Shown here piece after piece: positions 1 to 9,448 of a DNA stretch of 36,987 nt. The position numbers were made by a program, and so were the translations under genes. The notes under the pieces were generated by a model. The model made no database searches, had not been told where the DNA came from, and saw only the letters and a list, made by a program, of their open reading frames with translations. Within the stretch, counting starts at the first letter, position 1. Each line of letters begins with the position of its first letter. Source of the stretch: Oscillospiraceae bacterium (lineage in GTDB: Bacteria; Bacillota; Clostridia; Oscillospirales; CAG-272); NCBI GenBank assembly GCA_015064065.1, contig SVSY01000006.1:1-36987 (forward strand). Reading direction: 5' to 3'.

Positions 1-389
1 GAAATCTAATAAAGAGTAGGAGCATAATGCTTTTATGCCAAAGGCTCCCTGCGGAGGGAGCTCCCGCGCGAGCGGGTGAGGGAGAGTGCGAGCAGTAAGA
101 AAATTTATGTTCAATGCGTCTGTTATGTTTTTGAATAAGATACTCTATCCCAAAAAACGAAGAAATCAATATGCACGCAGGCTCCTTTCGTCATTTGCCT
201 CGTAAAATACTCCGCAAATGCCACCTTCCTCTCGGAGGAAGGCTTTGGTTGAACCTCGTTTACGAGTAGCAAGTAATGATTGCATGGCTGGCAGGCCAAT
301 CTAAAAGCGCGCTTGTGCGCAGCCAGTAGTATTAGGGCTATGCCCGAAACTGAAATACCACCCGCTACTGCGGGTGGATATTTATTGTA
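1..389. repeat. Hairpin-rich non-coding mosaic, candidate interspersed repeat(s)
   Basis: Series of short perfect hairpins: GCTCCCT/AGGGAGC (44-50/55-61), CCCGC/GCGGG (63-67/72-76), CATTTGC/GCAAATG (192-198/214-220), CCTTCCTC/GAGGAAGG (224-231/235-242), CTCG/CGAG (255-266), GGGC/GCCC (335-345), CCACCCGC/GCGGGTGG (358-365/370-377). No convincing CDS. Confidence 0.5.
358..377. terminator. Putative terminator hairpin 3' of the minus-strand AraC gene
   Basis: CCACCCGC-TACT-GCGGGTGG, 8-bp stem with A/T-rich flanks; lies just past the stop of the 390..1196 gene. Confidence 0.45.
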
Positions 390-1196
390 TCACAGAGAGC
401 TTACTTTAAAGCTCGAAGGCAGGCAGTTCATATATTTTTTAAAGGTTCTGGTGAAAAAAGACATATTTTCAAATCCGCAGGCGCGCGCCGCCTCGGCAAC
501 CGTGTTTCCCTGAGATATAAGGTTTGCCGCCATCTGAACGCGATAGGAGTTGATATATTCGGTCACGGTCTGCCCCGTGGCTTTTTTGAACTCTCTGCAA
601 AGCGAGTATTTGTCGACGTAAATGCTTTTTGCGATAAGGTCGAGCGACAGATGCTCCCCGTATCTATCGTGTATCATAGCAATAGCGCTTCGCACGCTGT
701 TGAGCTTTTGGTCAATTCTCTTACTGACGTCACGCGGAGAGGAGTGCTCCTTTTGTATTCTGAGCAGTATCTGCAAAAGCAGAGAACAGCGCTCGAGCGT
801 AGAAGCGTTCTCAAGGCTTGTCAAATTACGAATAAGCTTGCTGAGCTCGGGGTCGCTGATGCGCGGCTCGAGCTTTACTTGCATCGGGTCAAAGCCTACC
901 GCTCGGCAGAGCTCTGCTTGTGGGATAAGACAGGTGTAGACCAATCGGCTCGCACTTCCCGTGTGGTGCATAACGTTTGAATTTATGAGGATAACGTCGC
1001 CGCACTCAAAGGGATAGCGCTTTCCGTCAAGCAATACTTCTCCTTCACCCTCGGTGCACAGCTCTATCTCGATCTCGTCGTGCCAATTTTGCTCGCTGCT
1101 TATTTTATTCGCGCCGCGCTCTATGTCGGCATGCAAAAAGAAGGGCTCGTTTCCGCCGAGAGCGGCGTATTCCTCTCGCCTTGCTGAATTTATCAT
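390..1196 (-). CDS. AraC family transcriptional regulator (cupin sensor + HTH_18)
   Basis: 268 aa; N-terminal cupin-like (GEGEVLLDGKRYPFECGDVILINSNVMHH), C-terminal AraC HTH (LDLIAKSIYVDKYSLCREFKKATGQTVTEYINSYRVQMAANLI...ARACGFENMSFFTRTFKKYMNCLPSSFK). Confidence 0.93.
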   Translation of the reverse strand: MINSARREEYAALGGNEPFFLHADIERGANKISSEQNWHDEIEIELCTEGEGEVLLDGKRYPFECGDVILINSNVMHHTGSASRLVYTCLIPQAELCRAVGFDPMQVKLEPRISDPELSKLIRNLTSLENASTLERCSLLLQILLRIQKEHSSPRDVSKRIDQKLNSVRSAIAMIHDRYGEHLSLDLIAKSIYVDKYSLCREFKKATGQTVTEYINSYRVQMAANLISQGNTVAEAARACGFENMSFFTRTFKKYMNCLPSSFKVSSL

Positions 1197-1221
1197 CTTT
1201 TCTCCAAAATAGTGTTATTTT

Positions 1222-1262
1222 TTTGCAATATTATCTATTGAAAATGATATGTATTTGCAATA
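1222..1262. promoter_or_regulatory. Direct repeat TTTGCAATA x2, candidate AraC operator
   Basis: TTTGCAATA at 1222-1230 and 1254-1262, 32 bp start-to-start, in the divergent AraC/YgjV intergenic region. Confidence 0.45.
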
Positions 1263-1306
1263 AAATTATATCATAAGATATCTTTTGTGTCAAGGAGTAT
1301 GCGAAA

Positions 1307-1840
1307 ATGGATATTTTAGCTTGGATATTCGGGGCGGGGGCTATGGCGTCGCTCGTCGTGATGAATCAAGTTAAAAAGCGAGAGGGAATGCTCGCCGCCA
1401 AGCTGTCGGCAGATGTGTTCTGGGGAGCGCATTATCTGTGCCTCGGCGCGATAGGCGGTATGATACCCAATATCGTCGGAATATTCCGCGAGTTAGTCTA
1501 TATGAACCGAAAAAAGCACAAGTGGGCATCGAGCCCGCTGTGGCCCGCGCTTTTTGTGACGATAATATTCTTGCTTGGACTTAGAAGCTTCAAGTCGGCG
1601 ATAAATATACTTCCGATAACGGGCTCGTGCTGTGCAACGCTCGTGCTTTGGTTTCAGCGTCCGCGCCTTACCAAGTTCGTTCTGATATTCGTTTCGGCGG
1701 CGTTTTTGGTATACGATATATTCGTCGGATCGTACATTGGCATTATCAACGAGATATTCGGAATATCGTCGGCGATCATATATTTTGGCAGAGAAGCAAT
1801 AGAAAAAAGGAGAAATAAAAATGAAAAAGGTATTCAGTGA
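1307..1840 (+). CDS. YgjV-family inner membrane protein (paralogue 1)
   Basis: 177 aa, multiple hydrophobic segments, YgjV/Imp-like organisation; similar layout to the ORF at 15211. Confidence 0.75.
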   Translation: MDILAWIFGAGAMASLVVMNQVKKREGMLAAKLSADVFWGAHYLCLGAIGGMIPNIVGIFRELVYMNRKKHKWASSPLWPALFVTIIFLLGLRSFKSAINILPITGSCCATLVLWFQRPRLTKFVLIFVSAAFLVYDIFVGSYIGIINEIFGISSAIIYFGREAIEKRRNKNEKGIQ

Positions 1841-2999
1841 AGATAACGTTACCACAAAAGAGCTTGTTTTTTCCGCGGGTGCGCCTATAGCGAACGTCTC
1901 TAAGACCATAAGAGCCGCAGAGGTCTCTGACGAGGCTCGCGCAAAGGGTGACGCGTTTGCAAACGAGATAAGAGATCGATTTGTTGCCGATTTCCAAAAG
2001 GAAGGCGACAAGATGGCGCACGTATCTACCTTCGTGGTCGTTGACGGATACGTTTATACTACCTACTACGCAAATACAAAAGAACCCTCGGAAGACCCTA
2101 AAAATCAGACCGCGCGCCTTGCGTACGCGCCGCTTTACGATATGTCGAAGATGGTCTATCTCGATATACAAACGACGGGTAACGAGGTAGGCGGCAGAGT
2201 GGTAGATATGGTCTACGACACCATACTTATGCAAAAGGACGAGGATACTCTTTACGTTCTTTGGACGGCGAGAGTAGACGAGAATTATTACCGCTTCTAC
2301 CGCCCGTTCAGCATATCAAAAAAACAGCTCGGCGAGATAGGCGTAAATCGCTTTAAGGTAGGCGAGATAACCAACGATTTCTCGGCAAGCGGTATCCGCG
2401 CCGCACTTGCGGAGAACGGTGTGCCCTGCAAGAAGATGTATTCCGATATCGGAATTATGCAGAAGCTTTCGAGCAGAATAGAAAACGGCGTGCGTTATTA
2501 CTATTCGGGCACGTACAGCGGAGATTTTACTGCAGTTATAAAGAGCCGCGACCTTATCACTTGGGAATACGTTTCACAGCCCGATTATATCAACGACTCA
2601 AAGTGGGAGAACGCGACCTACGTCGTCGGCGACAAGCTTTTCTACTTCGTTCGTCAGCAGGATACGAATAAGTGCGGATTTTTGACCGTGCTTGACCTTA
2701 ACAGTGGAAAATGGGGCAAGGTCGTCGAGATAGAGGACTGCCAGTCGCGCGGCGACTTTATCGAGTACGGCGGAAGGCTCTTCTTGTTCCACGCGCCGAT
2801 CGACCGCGAGCATATCGGTATCGTCGAGATAGATACCGAGGATATCGAGAACAGCCGCGTCGTGCTTCAGGCGAAGATGCATACGAGCTGCTTCTATCCC
2901 TTCGTGCAGTATTACCGCGGCGGAGAGCTCGCGATGTCCTATACCAGCGCGAGAAGGCATATCCGTATGGGAGAGTTTACGCTGAGTAAGTATATCTGA
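1821..2999 (+). CDS. Uncharacterised beta-propeller (GH43/sialidase-like) protein
   Basis: 392 aa; repeated blade-like segments (YYYSGTYSGDFTAVIKSRDLITWEYVSQP..., LFYFVRQQDT..., GGRLFLFHAPIDR). RBS AAGGAGA just upstream, inside the 3' end of the YgjV gene. Confidence 0.6.
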   Translation: MKKVFSEDNVTTKELVFSAGAPIANVSKTIRAAEVSDEARAKGDAFANEIRDRFVADFQKEGDKMAHVSTFVVVDGYVYTTYYANTKEPSEDPKNQTARLAYAPLYDMSKMVYLDIQTTGNEVGGRVVDMVYDTILMQKDEDTLYVLWTARVDENYYRFYRPFSISKKQLGEIGVNRFKVGEITNDFSASGIRAALAENGVPCKKMYSDIGIMQKLSSRIENGVRYYYSGTYSGDFTAVIKSRDLITWEYVSQPDYINDSKWENATYVVGDKLFYFVRQQDTNKCGFLTVLDLNSGKWGKVVEIEDCQSRGDFIEYGGRLFLFHAPIDREHIGIVEIDTEDIENSRVVLQAKMHTSCFYPFVQYYRGGELAMSYTSARRHIRMGEFTLSKYI

Positions 3000-3024
3000 T
3001 CATAATAAAGCGCGAGGTTACCGT

Positions 3025-4419
3025 ATGATATTCGACCCTAAAATGACAGAAAAAAAGCAGGGAAGATTTATTCTCCCTCAAAACGCAAACGCGGTTTTAC
3101 ATCCCTGCCTTGATAAAAGTGTAGTACACGAATTTTGGCACAATTTCACTTTTAATGCCTCAAGCCTTTCGATTACGCACAGCGACGAGCTTATTTTCAG
3201 AATAGGAAATACGCCAAAGGCGGAGCTTGAAGAATTCGATTACAGTATAAATATCGACCCCGACGGCGTTTGCGTGCACGCAAAGAGCGAAAAGGATCTG
3301 ATCTGTGGCTTTATGACTCTTCTTGACCGCATCGAAGCCGACGATGTAAACGAGGCAACCGTCGCAACACTCGATTGTGCTGTGATAAAAGACTTCCCGT
3401 CAATAAAAAACAGAATGGTGCATTTCTGCATCTTTCCCGAAACGGAGATCTGGGAAATACAGCGCTTTATCCGCTTTTGCGGTGCTCTGAAGTATACACA
3501 CGTGGTTCTTGAATTTTGGGGAATGCTCAAATACGATTGTATGCGCGAGCTTTCGTGGCAGAGCGCGTTTACAAAAGAGCAGATAAGGCCGATAATTAAA
3601 GAAGCGAACGACCTCGGACTTGAGATAATTCCGATGTTCAACCATTGGGGACACGCCGCAGCATCGCGCGTAAGGCACGGAAAGCACGTTGTTCTTGACC
3701 AAGATCCCTCGCTGCAGACCTATTTCAGCCCTGACGGTTGGTGCTGGGATATCAAAAAACAAAAGGTAAGGGATCTGCTGCGCCGTATCAGAAACGAGCT
3801 TATCGAGCTTTGCGGAAAGGCAAGCTATTTCCATATAGGCTGTGACGAAGCGTATAATTTTGAATTCACAAAAGAAAATATGGATACGATCTGCTTGTTT
3901 TTAAACGAGATCGAAGAAGATCTGAGAGCGCAGGGCAGAAGAATGATCGCGTGGGGAGATATGTTCTTGTGCAGACATCAGAATTACAATCCCAATAACA
4001 GATATACCTGTAACGCACCTAACGAGGAAGCGGCGCAGTATATGCTCTCGCGCCTCGACCGTAATATTATTATTGCGGATTGGCAATACGATGCTACCGA
4101 AGCACCGGTTGAAACTGCGGCGGTTTTTGCAAACGCAGGATTTGATTGCCTTTTGTGCCCGTGGGATAGAGGAAATAAAAATATGAGAGCTATTATCTCT
4201 ACCGCCGTGGACCAAGCTCTTATGGGAATTATGCATACCACTTGGCATACCCTGTCGACAGGAATGCCCTTCGTTACCGGTGCTGCTGTCGGTAGCTTTG
4301 ACACCTTCAAGGACCTCGGCGGTACGTACACAGCCGCTCTTTATCGCAAGGTAATGTTTGTTGACGGCGATTATACAAGGGCAGGCTGGAGTAAAAAACA
4401 GATAGACAGTATCTGTTGA
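3025..4419 (+). CDS. Glycoside hydrolase family 20-like (beta-N-acetylhexosaminidase-type)
   Basis: 464 aa; TIM-barrel with HIGCDEAY (GH20 H-x-G-x-D-E motif) and FNHWGHAAASR segment; no signal peptide. Confidence 0.75.
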   Translation: MIFDPKMTEKKQGRFILPQNANAVLHPCLDKSVVHEFWHNFTFNASSLSITHSDELIFRIGNTPKAELEEFDYSINIDPDGVCVHAKSEKDLICGFMTLLDRIEADDVNEATVATLDCAVIKDFPSIKNRMVHFCIFPETEIWEIQRFIRFCGALKYTHVVLEFWGMLKYDCMRELSWQSAFTKEQIRPIIKEANDLGLEIIPMFNHWGHAAASRVRHGKHVVLDQDPSLQTYFSPDGWCWDIKKQKVRDLLRRIRNELIELCGKASYFHIGCDEAYNFEFTKENMDTICLFLNEIEEDLRAQGRRMIAWGDMFLCRHQNYNPNNRYTCNAPNEEAAQYMLSRLDRNIIIADWQYDATEAPVETAAVFANAGFDCLLCPWDRGNKNMRAIISTAVDQALMGIMHTTWHTLSTGMPFVTGAAVGSFDTFKDLGGTYTAALYRKVMFVDGDYTRAGWSKKQIDSIC

Positions 4420-4450
4420 TAACGGGCGTGTTGCGAACTTGAACAAAATG

Positions 4451-4485
4451 AAAAGAGATATGAGCGATCATATCTCTTTTTTATA
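4451..4485 (+). terminator. Rho-independent terminator
   Basis: Perfect 13-bp stem AAAAGAGATATGA-gcga-TCATATCTCTTTT followed by TTATAT. Confidence 0.85.
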
Positions 4486-4494
4486 TAAAATTAC

Positions 4495-4523
4495 TTGACA
4501 AAGTGAGCTTTGCGTGATATATT
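4495..4523 (+). promoter_or_regulatory. Sigma-A type promoter for the 4561 gene
   Basis: TTGACA (4495-4500), 17-bp spacer, TATATT (4518-4523), followed by GGAGAG RBS and ATG 4561. Confidence 0.75.
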
Positions 4524-4560
4524 GAAGCTGTGAAAATACGAAAACGGCAGGAGAGAGAAG

Positions 4561-6159
4561 ATGAAGAACGTCGTTAATATAATAAATTTCATACGCGCTA
4601 TAGAGCCGCGTCCGAACAGAAACATCGATATGCAGTTGCCTATGCGTGAGCAGATAAGGCTGATGAAGGAAAACTGTCTTACGGGAACTTTTTTGCTCCA
4701 ATACGATGCAATGATATCTCCCGACTTTGCAAGCCTTATAGACGAGGCGGCAGAGTTTTGCGAGATCGGCCTGTGGCTTGAGGTCGTACAGCCGCAGGTA
4801 GAGGCTGTCGGTCTTGAGTGGAGAGGAAGATACCCTTGGGATTGGCACAACGACGTCGGATTTCTCATAGGCTACGAGCCGCACGAGCGTAGGTTGCTTA
4901 TCGACGAGGCTATGGAGCGTTTTAAGGAAAGGTTTGGCAGATATCCCGACTCGGTGGGCTCGTGGCATATAGACGCCGTGTCCTTGAAGTATCTCGAGGA
5001 CAAATACGGTATAGTCGCTTCCTGCAACTGTCGTGATCAGGTTGGAACTGACGGATATACTATGCAGGGAGGATACTACAATCAAGCCTACTATCCGAGT
5101 GTGAACAATATGTTCTGTCCCGCATCAACACAGGAGAAGCAGATAAATATACCCGTGTTCAGAATGCTTGGTTCAGACCCGTTTTTAGCCTATGATTACG
5201 GGGTGTTCGATTACGGCTTCAGAAGCGTTCCCTCACTTGAAGCCGTGCATTTGGGCGGAAGAGAGGATTGGGTGGAATGGTTCACAGATACACTCTTCGG
5301 CGAGCCTAACGGACTTTGCTTTCAGTATACTCAGGCGGGGCAGGAGAATAGCTTCGGTTGGCAGAGAATGGGTAAGGGAATCGAATATCAGTTTCCTTAC
5401 ATAGCAAAACTCAAGGCAGAGGGCAAAATAGAGGTAATGACTCTTGGCGAGAGCGGAAGGTGGTTCAGGAAAAATTACAAGACTACGCCTGCCGCTGCCC
5501 TGAGAACTATGAGTGCTTGGAATCGTCCGCATATAAGCTCCGTGTGGTATTACAGCCGATCTTACAGAATCAATATCGTGGTAGACAGCGGTGTGGCAAG
5601 GATACGGGATATGTATCTTTTCGACGACGAATACCCCGAGCACTATCTTTCTAAAAGATGCTCAAGCACCGCCTGCGAGTTCAGAAATCTGCCTATAATG
5701 GACGGTTCGCTCTACTCAAACGCCGAGGATAACGTCGTTGCGGGAATATATTTTTGCGTCGGTGGCAAGAACGTGGTGTGGAAGGATACGAAATACAGTG
5801 AGATCTCAGAGAGGACCGCAGTTTTGACCTTGCACTCCGACGTAGGTGATGCAACTGTCAGCTTCGACGAGTGCGGATTTGAGATATTTACCGACGTAGA
5901 CGGTCTTGCGCTCGTTCCACAATACGATACCGATCGCGTGCTGGGAAGGTCTTTTGAAGAGAATAAATTCACCAACAACAATAACCGACAGTTAGCTCTG
6001 AGCTTCATAGAGGCGGCAGAGGTAAGGGGCAGTCGGATAAACTTCAGGATAAACCGATTTGATTACGGAATAGAGATACTTGAAGGAAAAGTCGATAGGG
6101 ATATGACCGTGTCGGCGGATAACGGCAGAATAAGAGTTGGTATTGCCAAAAAAGAATAA
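4561..6159 (+). CDS. Hypothetical protein, possibly polysaccharide deacetylase/NodB-like or GH57-like TIM barrel
   Basis: 532 aa single ORF with own promoter; deacetylase-like layout (NFIRAIEPRPNRNIDMQLPMREQIRLMKENCLTGTFLLQYDAM...GRYPDSVGSWHIDAVSLKYLEDKYGI). Family not certain. Confidence 0.5.
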   Translation: MKNVVNIINFIRAIEPRPNRNIDMQLPMREQIRLMKENCLTGTFLLQYDAMISPDFASLIDEAAEFCEIGLWLEVVQPQVEAVGLEWRGRYPWDWHNDVGFLIGYEPHERRLLIDEAMERFKERFGRYPDSVGSWHIDAVSLKYLEDKYGIVASCNCRDQVGTDGYTMQGGYYNQAYYPSVNNMFCPASTQEKQINIPVFRMLGSDPFLAYDYGVFDYGFRSVPSLEAVHLGGREDWVEWFTDTLFGEPNGLCFQYTQAGQENSFGWQRMGKGIEYQFPYIAKLKAEGKIEVMTLGESGRWFRKNYKTTPAAALRTMSAWNRPHISSVWYYSRSYRINIVVDSGVARIRDMYLFDDEYPEHYLSKRCSSTACEFRNLPIMDGSLYSNAEDNVVAGIYFCVGGKNVVWKDTKYSEISERTAVLTLHSDVGDATVSFDECGFEIFTDVDGLALVPQYDTDRVLGRSFEENKFTNNNNRQLALSFIEAAEVRGSRINFRINRFDYGIEILEGKVDRDMTVSADNGRIRVGIAKKE

Positions 6160-6161
6160 AT

Positions 6162-6204
6162 AAAGATCCCCGCAAGCCGATTGATACGGTCTGTGGGGAT
6201 CTTT
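6162..6204. terminator. Bidirectional terminator between convergent genes
   Basis: AAAGATCCCC (6162-6171) / GGGGATCTTT (6195-6204), between convergent CDSs ending at 6159 and 6217. Confidence 0.75.
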
Positions 6205-6216
6205 GGTTTTGAAGGC

Positions 6217-7320
6217 TCAAAGCTTTCCGTGCGGAAGTGTGGGATCCATAGGAGCGAGACGCTCGAATTTCGTGGTCATAACGTAGGGAAGACCGCTCTC
6301 GGCGCTCTTCATCGCACCCGTCATTACCTCAAGAACGTGGAGAGTCTGCTTATAAGATGCGCGAGGATCTCTGCCGTTCTCGATCGCCGATGCAAAATCG
6401 GCAAGACCAAGGCAACGGGAGTTTACTGAGTAATCAAATTCAAGCGGGATCTCGAGTGTCTCGTTCTTTGCGCCGTCGAGGTATTTCATACCGCACTCAG
6501 AACCGAAGCAGTTGGGGTCGGGAACGTAAAGATTGCCTTTTGTTCCGTAGAGCTGGATATTTGCCTGATTGGTATTGTAAAGGTCAAAGCTCATAAGCAT
6601 AGAGATCGTGGGACCTGATACGAAATTGAGAAGTATCTCATAGTGAGTCGGCACGTTTACGGTTATGATCTCACCAACGTGAGGTGCGGCTGTTATAAGT
6701 CTTTCGCTAAAGGTCGTGCGTGACTTTGCGTAAACGCTCTCAACTCCGCCAATGAGGTTGATAAGAGCGGTGATATAATAAGGACCCATATCGAGAAGAG
6801 GACCGCCGCCTCGCTGATAATAGAAGTCGGGATCGGGATGCCAGCTCTCCACTCCGCGACCTGCCATAACGCAACGACCGCCGATAACGTCGCCGATAAG
6901 TCCCTCTTCGATCTTCTTGCGGCAGGTCTGAATACCCGCGCCCATAAAGGTGTCGGGAGCGCCGCCTATCCAAAGACCCTTTTCATTTGCGATGCGGACA
7001 AGCTCCACACCTTCCTCCCAATCCGCACCAAGCGGCTTTTCGGAGTATACGTGCTTGCCTGCCTCAAGTGCGGCACGTGATACCTCATAGTGCTGATAGG
7101 GACGTGTGAGATTGAGAACTATGTCGATCTCGGGATCGGCAAAGAGCTCGTGCATTGTGTCGTATATCTTGGGTATTCCGTATTCCTTTTGCGCTTTTTC
7201 TGCGCGTTCACGTATGAGGTCGCATACGGCGACAAGCTCAACGTCGCAAAAAGTTTCCTTGAAATTTTTGAGATAGATGCCGGAAATACAACCGACACCG
7301 ACCATTCCTACCTTCATCAT
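6217..7320 (-). CDS. Gfo/Idh/MocA family oxidoreductase
   Basis: 367 aa; Rossmann MMKVGMVGVGCISGIYLKNF, EKPLG motif (HVYSEKPLGADWEEG), C-terminal Gfo/Idh domain. Start may be 7317. Confidence 0.92.
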   Translation of the reverse strand: MMKVGMVGVGCISGIYLKNFKETFCDVELVAVCDLIRERAEKAQKEYGIPKIYDTMHELFADPEIDIVLNLTRPYQHYEVSRAALEAGKHVYSEKPLGADWEEGVELVRIANEKGLWIGGAPDTFMGAGIQTCRKKIEEGLIGDVIGGRCVMAGRGVESWHPDPDFYYQRGGGPLLDMGPYYITALINLIGGVESVYAKSRTTFSERLITAAPHVGEIITVNVPTHYEILLNFVSGPTISMLMSFDLYNTNQANIQLYGTKGNLYVPDPNCFGSECGMKYLDGAKNETLEIPLEFDYSVNSRCLGLADFASAIENGRDPRASYKQTLHVLEVMTGAMKSAESGLPYVMTTKFERLAPMDPTLPHGKL

Positions 7321-7355
7321 AGTTGTTTTTTCCTTTCATAAAAATTTAGTGATAT

Positions 7356-8078
7356 TTAATACATTTTTGCCGAGTTGTCATATCTTGTCGGGTCCAGACC
7401 GTGCTCTTTTGCATAGGTCTTACCCTCAGCCGCCCAAAGCATTCCGCGCTCCATTAGGAGCTGTGCAGAGGGAGAATTGTCAAACACGTCGTCGTGATGA
7501 CCGAGCGAACAATAGAATACTCTGCCGTCGCCCCAATATTTAGTCCATACGACAGGCATATCGACAGGCTTATTTGCTGAATGATAGAAATTTACGACGG
7601 GGAAACGTGTGGTAGCGAGTACCTCAATAGATGGGTCTACGTGCAGATAATATTGCTCTGACGTTACCTCAAAATCTTCAATGCCCTCGATTATCGGACT
7701 CGAGCCGCGGCGTACGTTTACCGTATAAGTTACACCGTCACCGCCCGGATGGCTTACCCACTGACCGCCTGTGATGAACTGCCATTCGGTAGAGTTACGA
7801 AATGAATCGCACATACCGCCGTGACAACCTGCCATTCCAACTCCGCGGCTGACCGCATAGGAGACGTTTTGTTCGTATTCTCTTGGAAGAACGCTTCCTG
7901 TCACGCAGGGAACTAACAGATCGTATTCAAGAAGCTTTTCCGCTTTTGCAAGGCATTCGACCCCATCACAAACATCGACTTCAAATCCGTTATTTTTGAG
8001 CAGAGCGGCAAATCTTGCCGAGACCTTTTGCGGCTCGTGACCGTCCCAGCCGCCGAAAAATATAAGTGCTTTTTTCAT
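7356..8078 (-). CDS. ThuA-like domain protein (trehalose utilisation family, glutamine amidotransferase-like fold)
   Basis: 240 aa; MKKALIFFGGWDGHEPQ..., GCHGGMCDSF, WTKYWGDGRVFYCSLGHHDDVF typical of ThuA domains. Confidence 0.88.
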   Translation of the reverse strand: MKKALIFFGGWDGHEPQKVSARFAALLKNNGFEVDVCDGVECLAKAEKLLEYDLLVPCVTGSVLPREYEQNVSYAVSRGVGMAGCHGGMCDSFRNSTEWQFITGGQWVSHPGGDGVTYTVNVRRGSSPIIEGIEDFEVTSEQYYLHVDPSIEVLATTRFPVVNFYHSANKPVDMPVVWTKYWGDGRVFYCSLGHHDDVFDNSPSAQLLMERGMLWAAEGKTYAKEHGLDPTRYDNSAKMY

Positions 8079-8103
8079 ATTATCCCCTCATTATAAATAT
8101 TTT

Positions 8104-9420
8104 TTATCCAAACAGAATTCTGTTTACTATACTCTCAAGATACTCTTGTCTGCCGCTATCGGGAGTTTTGCAACTGCCGAGCTCCTCTGCGTGCGCGGCA
8201 AGCTCGGACAGTGTTGCAGTGCCGCTTCGTATTTTTTGACCGAGCTCGCCCTTGAAGCTTTCATACCTTTTTTCAACAAACTCATCAAGCTCGCCGTCTT
8301 CGATCAGCTCTGCGGCTTTGATGAGACCGAGAGCGAAGGTGTCCATTCCGAGAATATATGCGTGGAACATATCCTCGGGGGTGTTACTCGGTCTGCGGTT
8401 CTTTGCATCGAAATTAAATCCGCCCGTAAGACCGCCTGCCTTGAGCACCTCGTACATACACAGTGTGCTCTCGTAAACGTTGTAGGGGAATTCATCGGTA
8501 TCCCAGCCGAGCAGATAGTCTCCCTGATTTGCATCTATTGAGCCGAGCATTCCGTTGATAGCCGAGATGCGAAGCTCATGTCGGAAGGTGTGACCCGCGA
8601 GAGTTGCGTGGTTTGCCTCAATGTTCATTTTGAAATCCTTGTCAAGCCCATACTGACGCAAAAATCCGATAGCCGTTGCTGCATCGAAATCGTACTGATG
8701 CTTCATAGGCTCCTTTGGCTTTGGTTCGATATAAAAGTCGCCCGTAAAGCCAATACTTCTGCCGTATTCGACTGCCATTTTCATAAGCGCGGCGATGTTT
8801 TCCTGCTCAAATCTTACGTCTGTATTGAGCAGAGTTTCGTATCCCTCGCGTCCGCCCCAAAAAACGTAGCCCTTGCCGCCGAGCTTGACCGTAAGCTCGA
8901 TAGCCTTTTTTATCTGTGCCGCCGCAAAGCAGTATACGTCGACCGAATTTGTACTTCCCGCACCGTTCATAAAGCGGGGATTTGAGAACATATTTGCCGT
9001 TCCCCAAAGACACTTGATGCCCGTTTCCTCCATCTTTTTTAGCAGATAGTCTGTTATTTCATCGAGGCGGCGGTTTGTTTCGTTTATATCCTCAGCCTCC
9101 GGAACTATATCGACGTCGTGAAAGCAAAAATACTTAATGCCGAGCTTCTGCATAAATTCAAAACCCGCATCTACCTTTGCCTTTGCGTGCTCCATAGTAC
9201 CCTTTTGTGCGCCAAAGCTCTTATCGGCAGTATCTCTTCCGAACATATCCGTACCTGCCGCGCAAAGATTGTGCCACCAAGCCATAGCGAAGGGAAGGTG
9301 ATCACTCATTTTCTTGCCGAGTATGATCCTGTCAGCGTCGTAATATCTGAACGCAAGAGGGTTTTTAGAGGCTTTGCCTTCGTATTTTATTTTTGGTATG
9401 TCAGCAAAATATTCTTTCAT
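8104..9420 (-). CDS. xylA: Xylose isomerase
   Basis: 438 aa; canonical XylA motifs ([70 protein letters not shown]). Confidence 0.97.
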   Translation of the reverse strand: MKEYFADIPKIKYEGKASKNPLAFRYYDADRIILGKKMSDHLPFAMAWWHNLCAAGTDMFGRDTADKSFGAQKGTMEHAKAKVDAGFEFMQKLGIKYFCFHDVDIVPEAEDINETNRRLDEITDYLLKKMEETGIKCLWGTANMFSNPRFMNGAGSTNSVDVYCFAAAQIKKAIELTVKLGGKGYVFWGGREGYETLLNTDVRFEQENIAALMKMAVEYGRSIGFTGDFYIEPKPKEPMKHQYDFDAATAIGFLRQYGLDKDFKMNIEANHATLAGHTFRHELRISAINGMLGSIDANQGDYLLGWDTDEFPYNVYESTLCMYEVLKAGGLTGGFNFDAKNRRPSNTPEDMFHAYILGMDTFALGLIKAAELIEDGELDEFVEKRYESFKGELGQKIRSGTATLSELAAHAEELGSCKTPDSGRQEYLESIVNRILFG

Positions 9421-9448
9421 TAGCTTATCTCCTTTTAGTTTATGAGTT

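Noticed and set aside
280-513. 77-aa ORF (MHGWQANLKARLCAASS...)
   Set aside because: Lies in the hairpin-rich repeat mosaic and overlaps the 3' end of the AraC gene; more likely a translated repeat than a protein.
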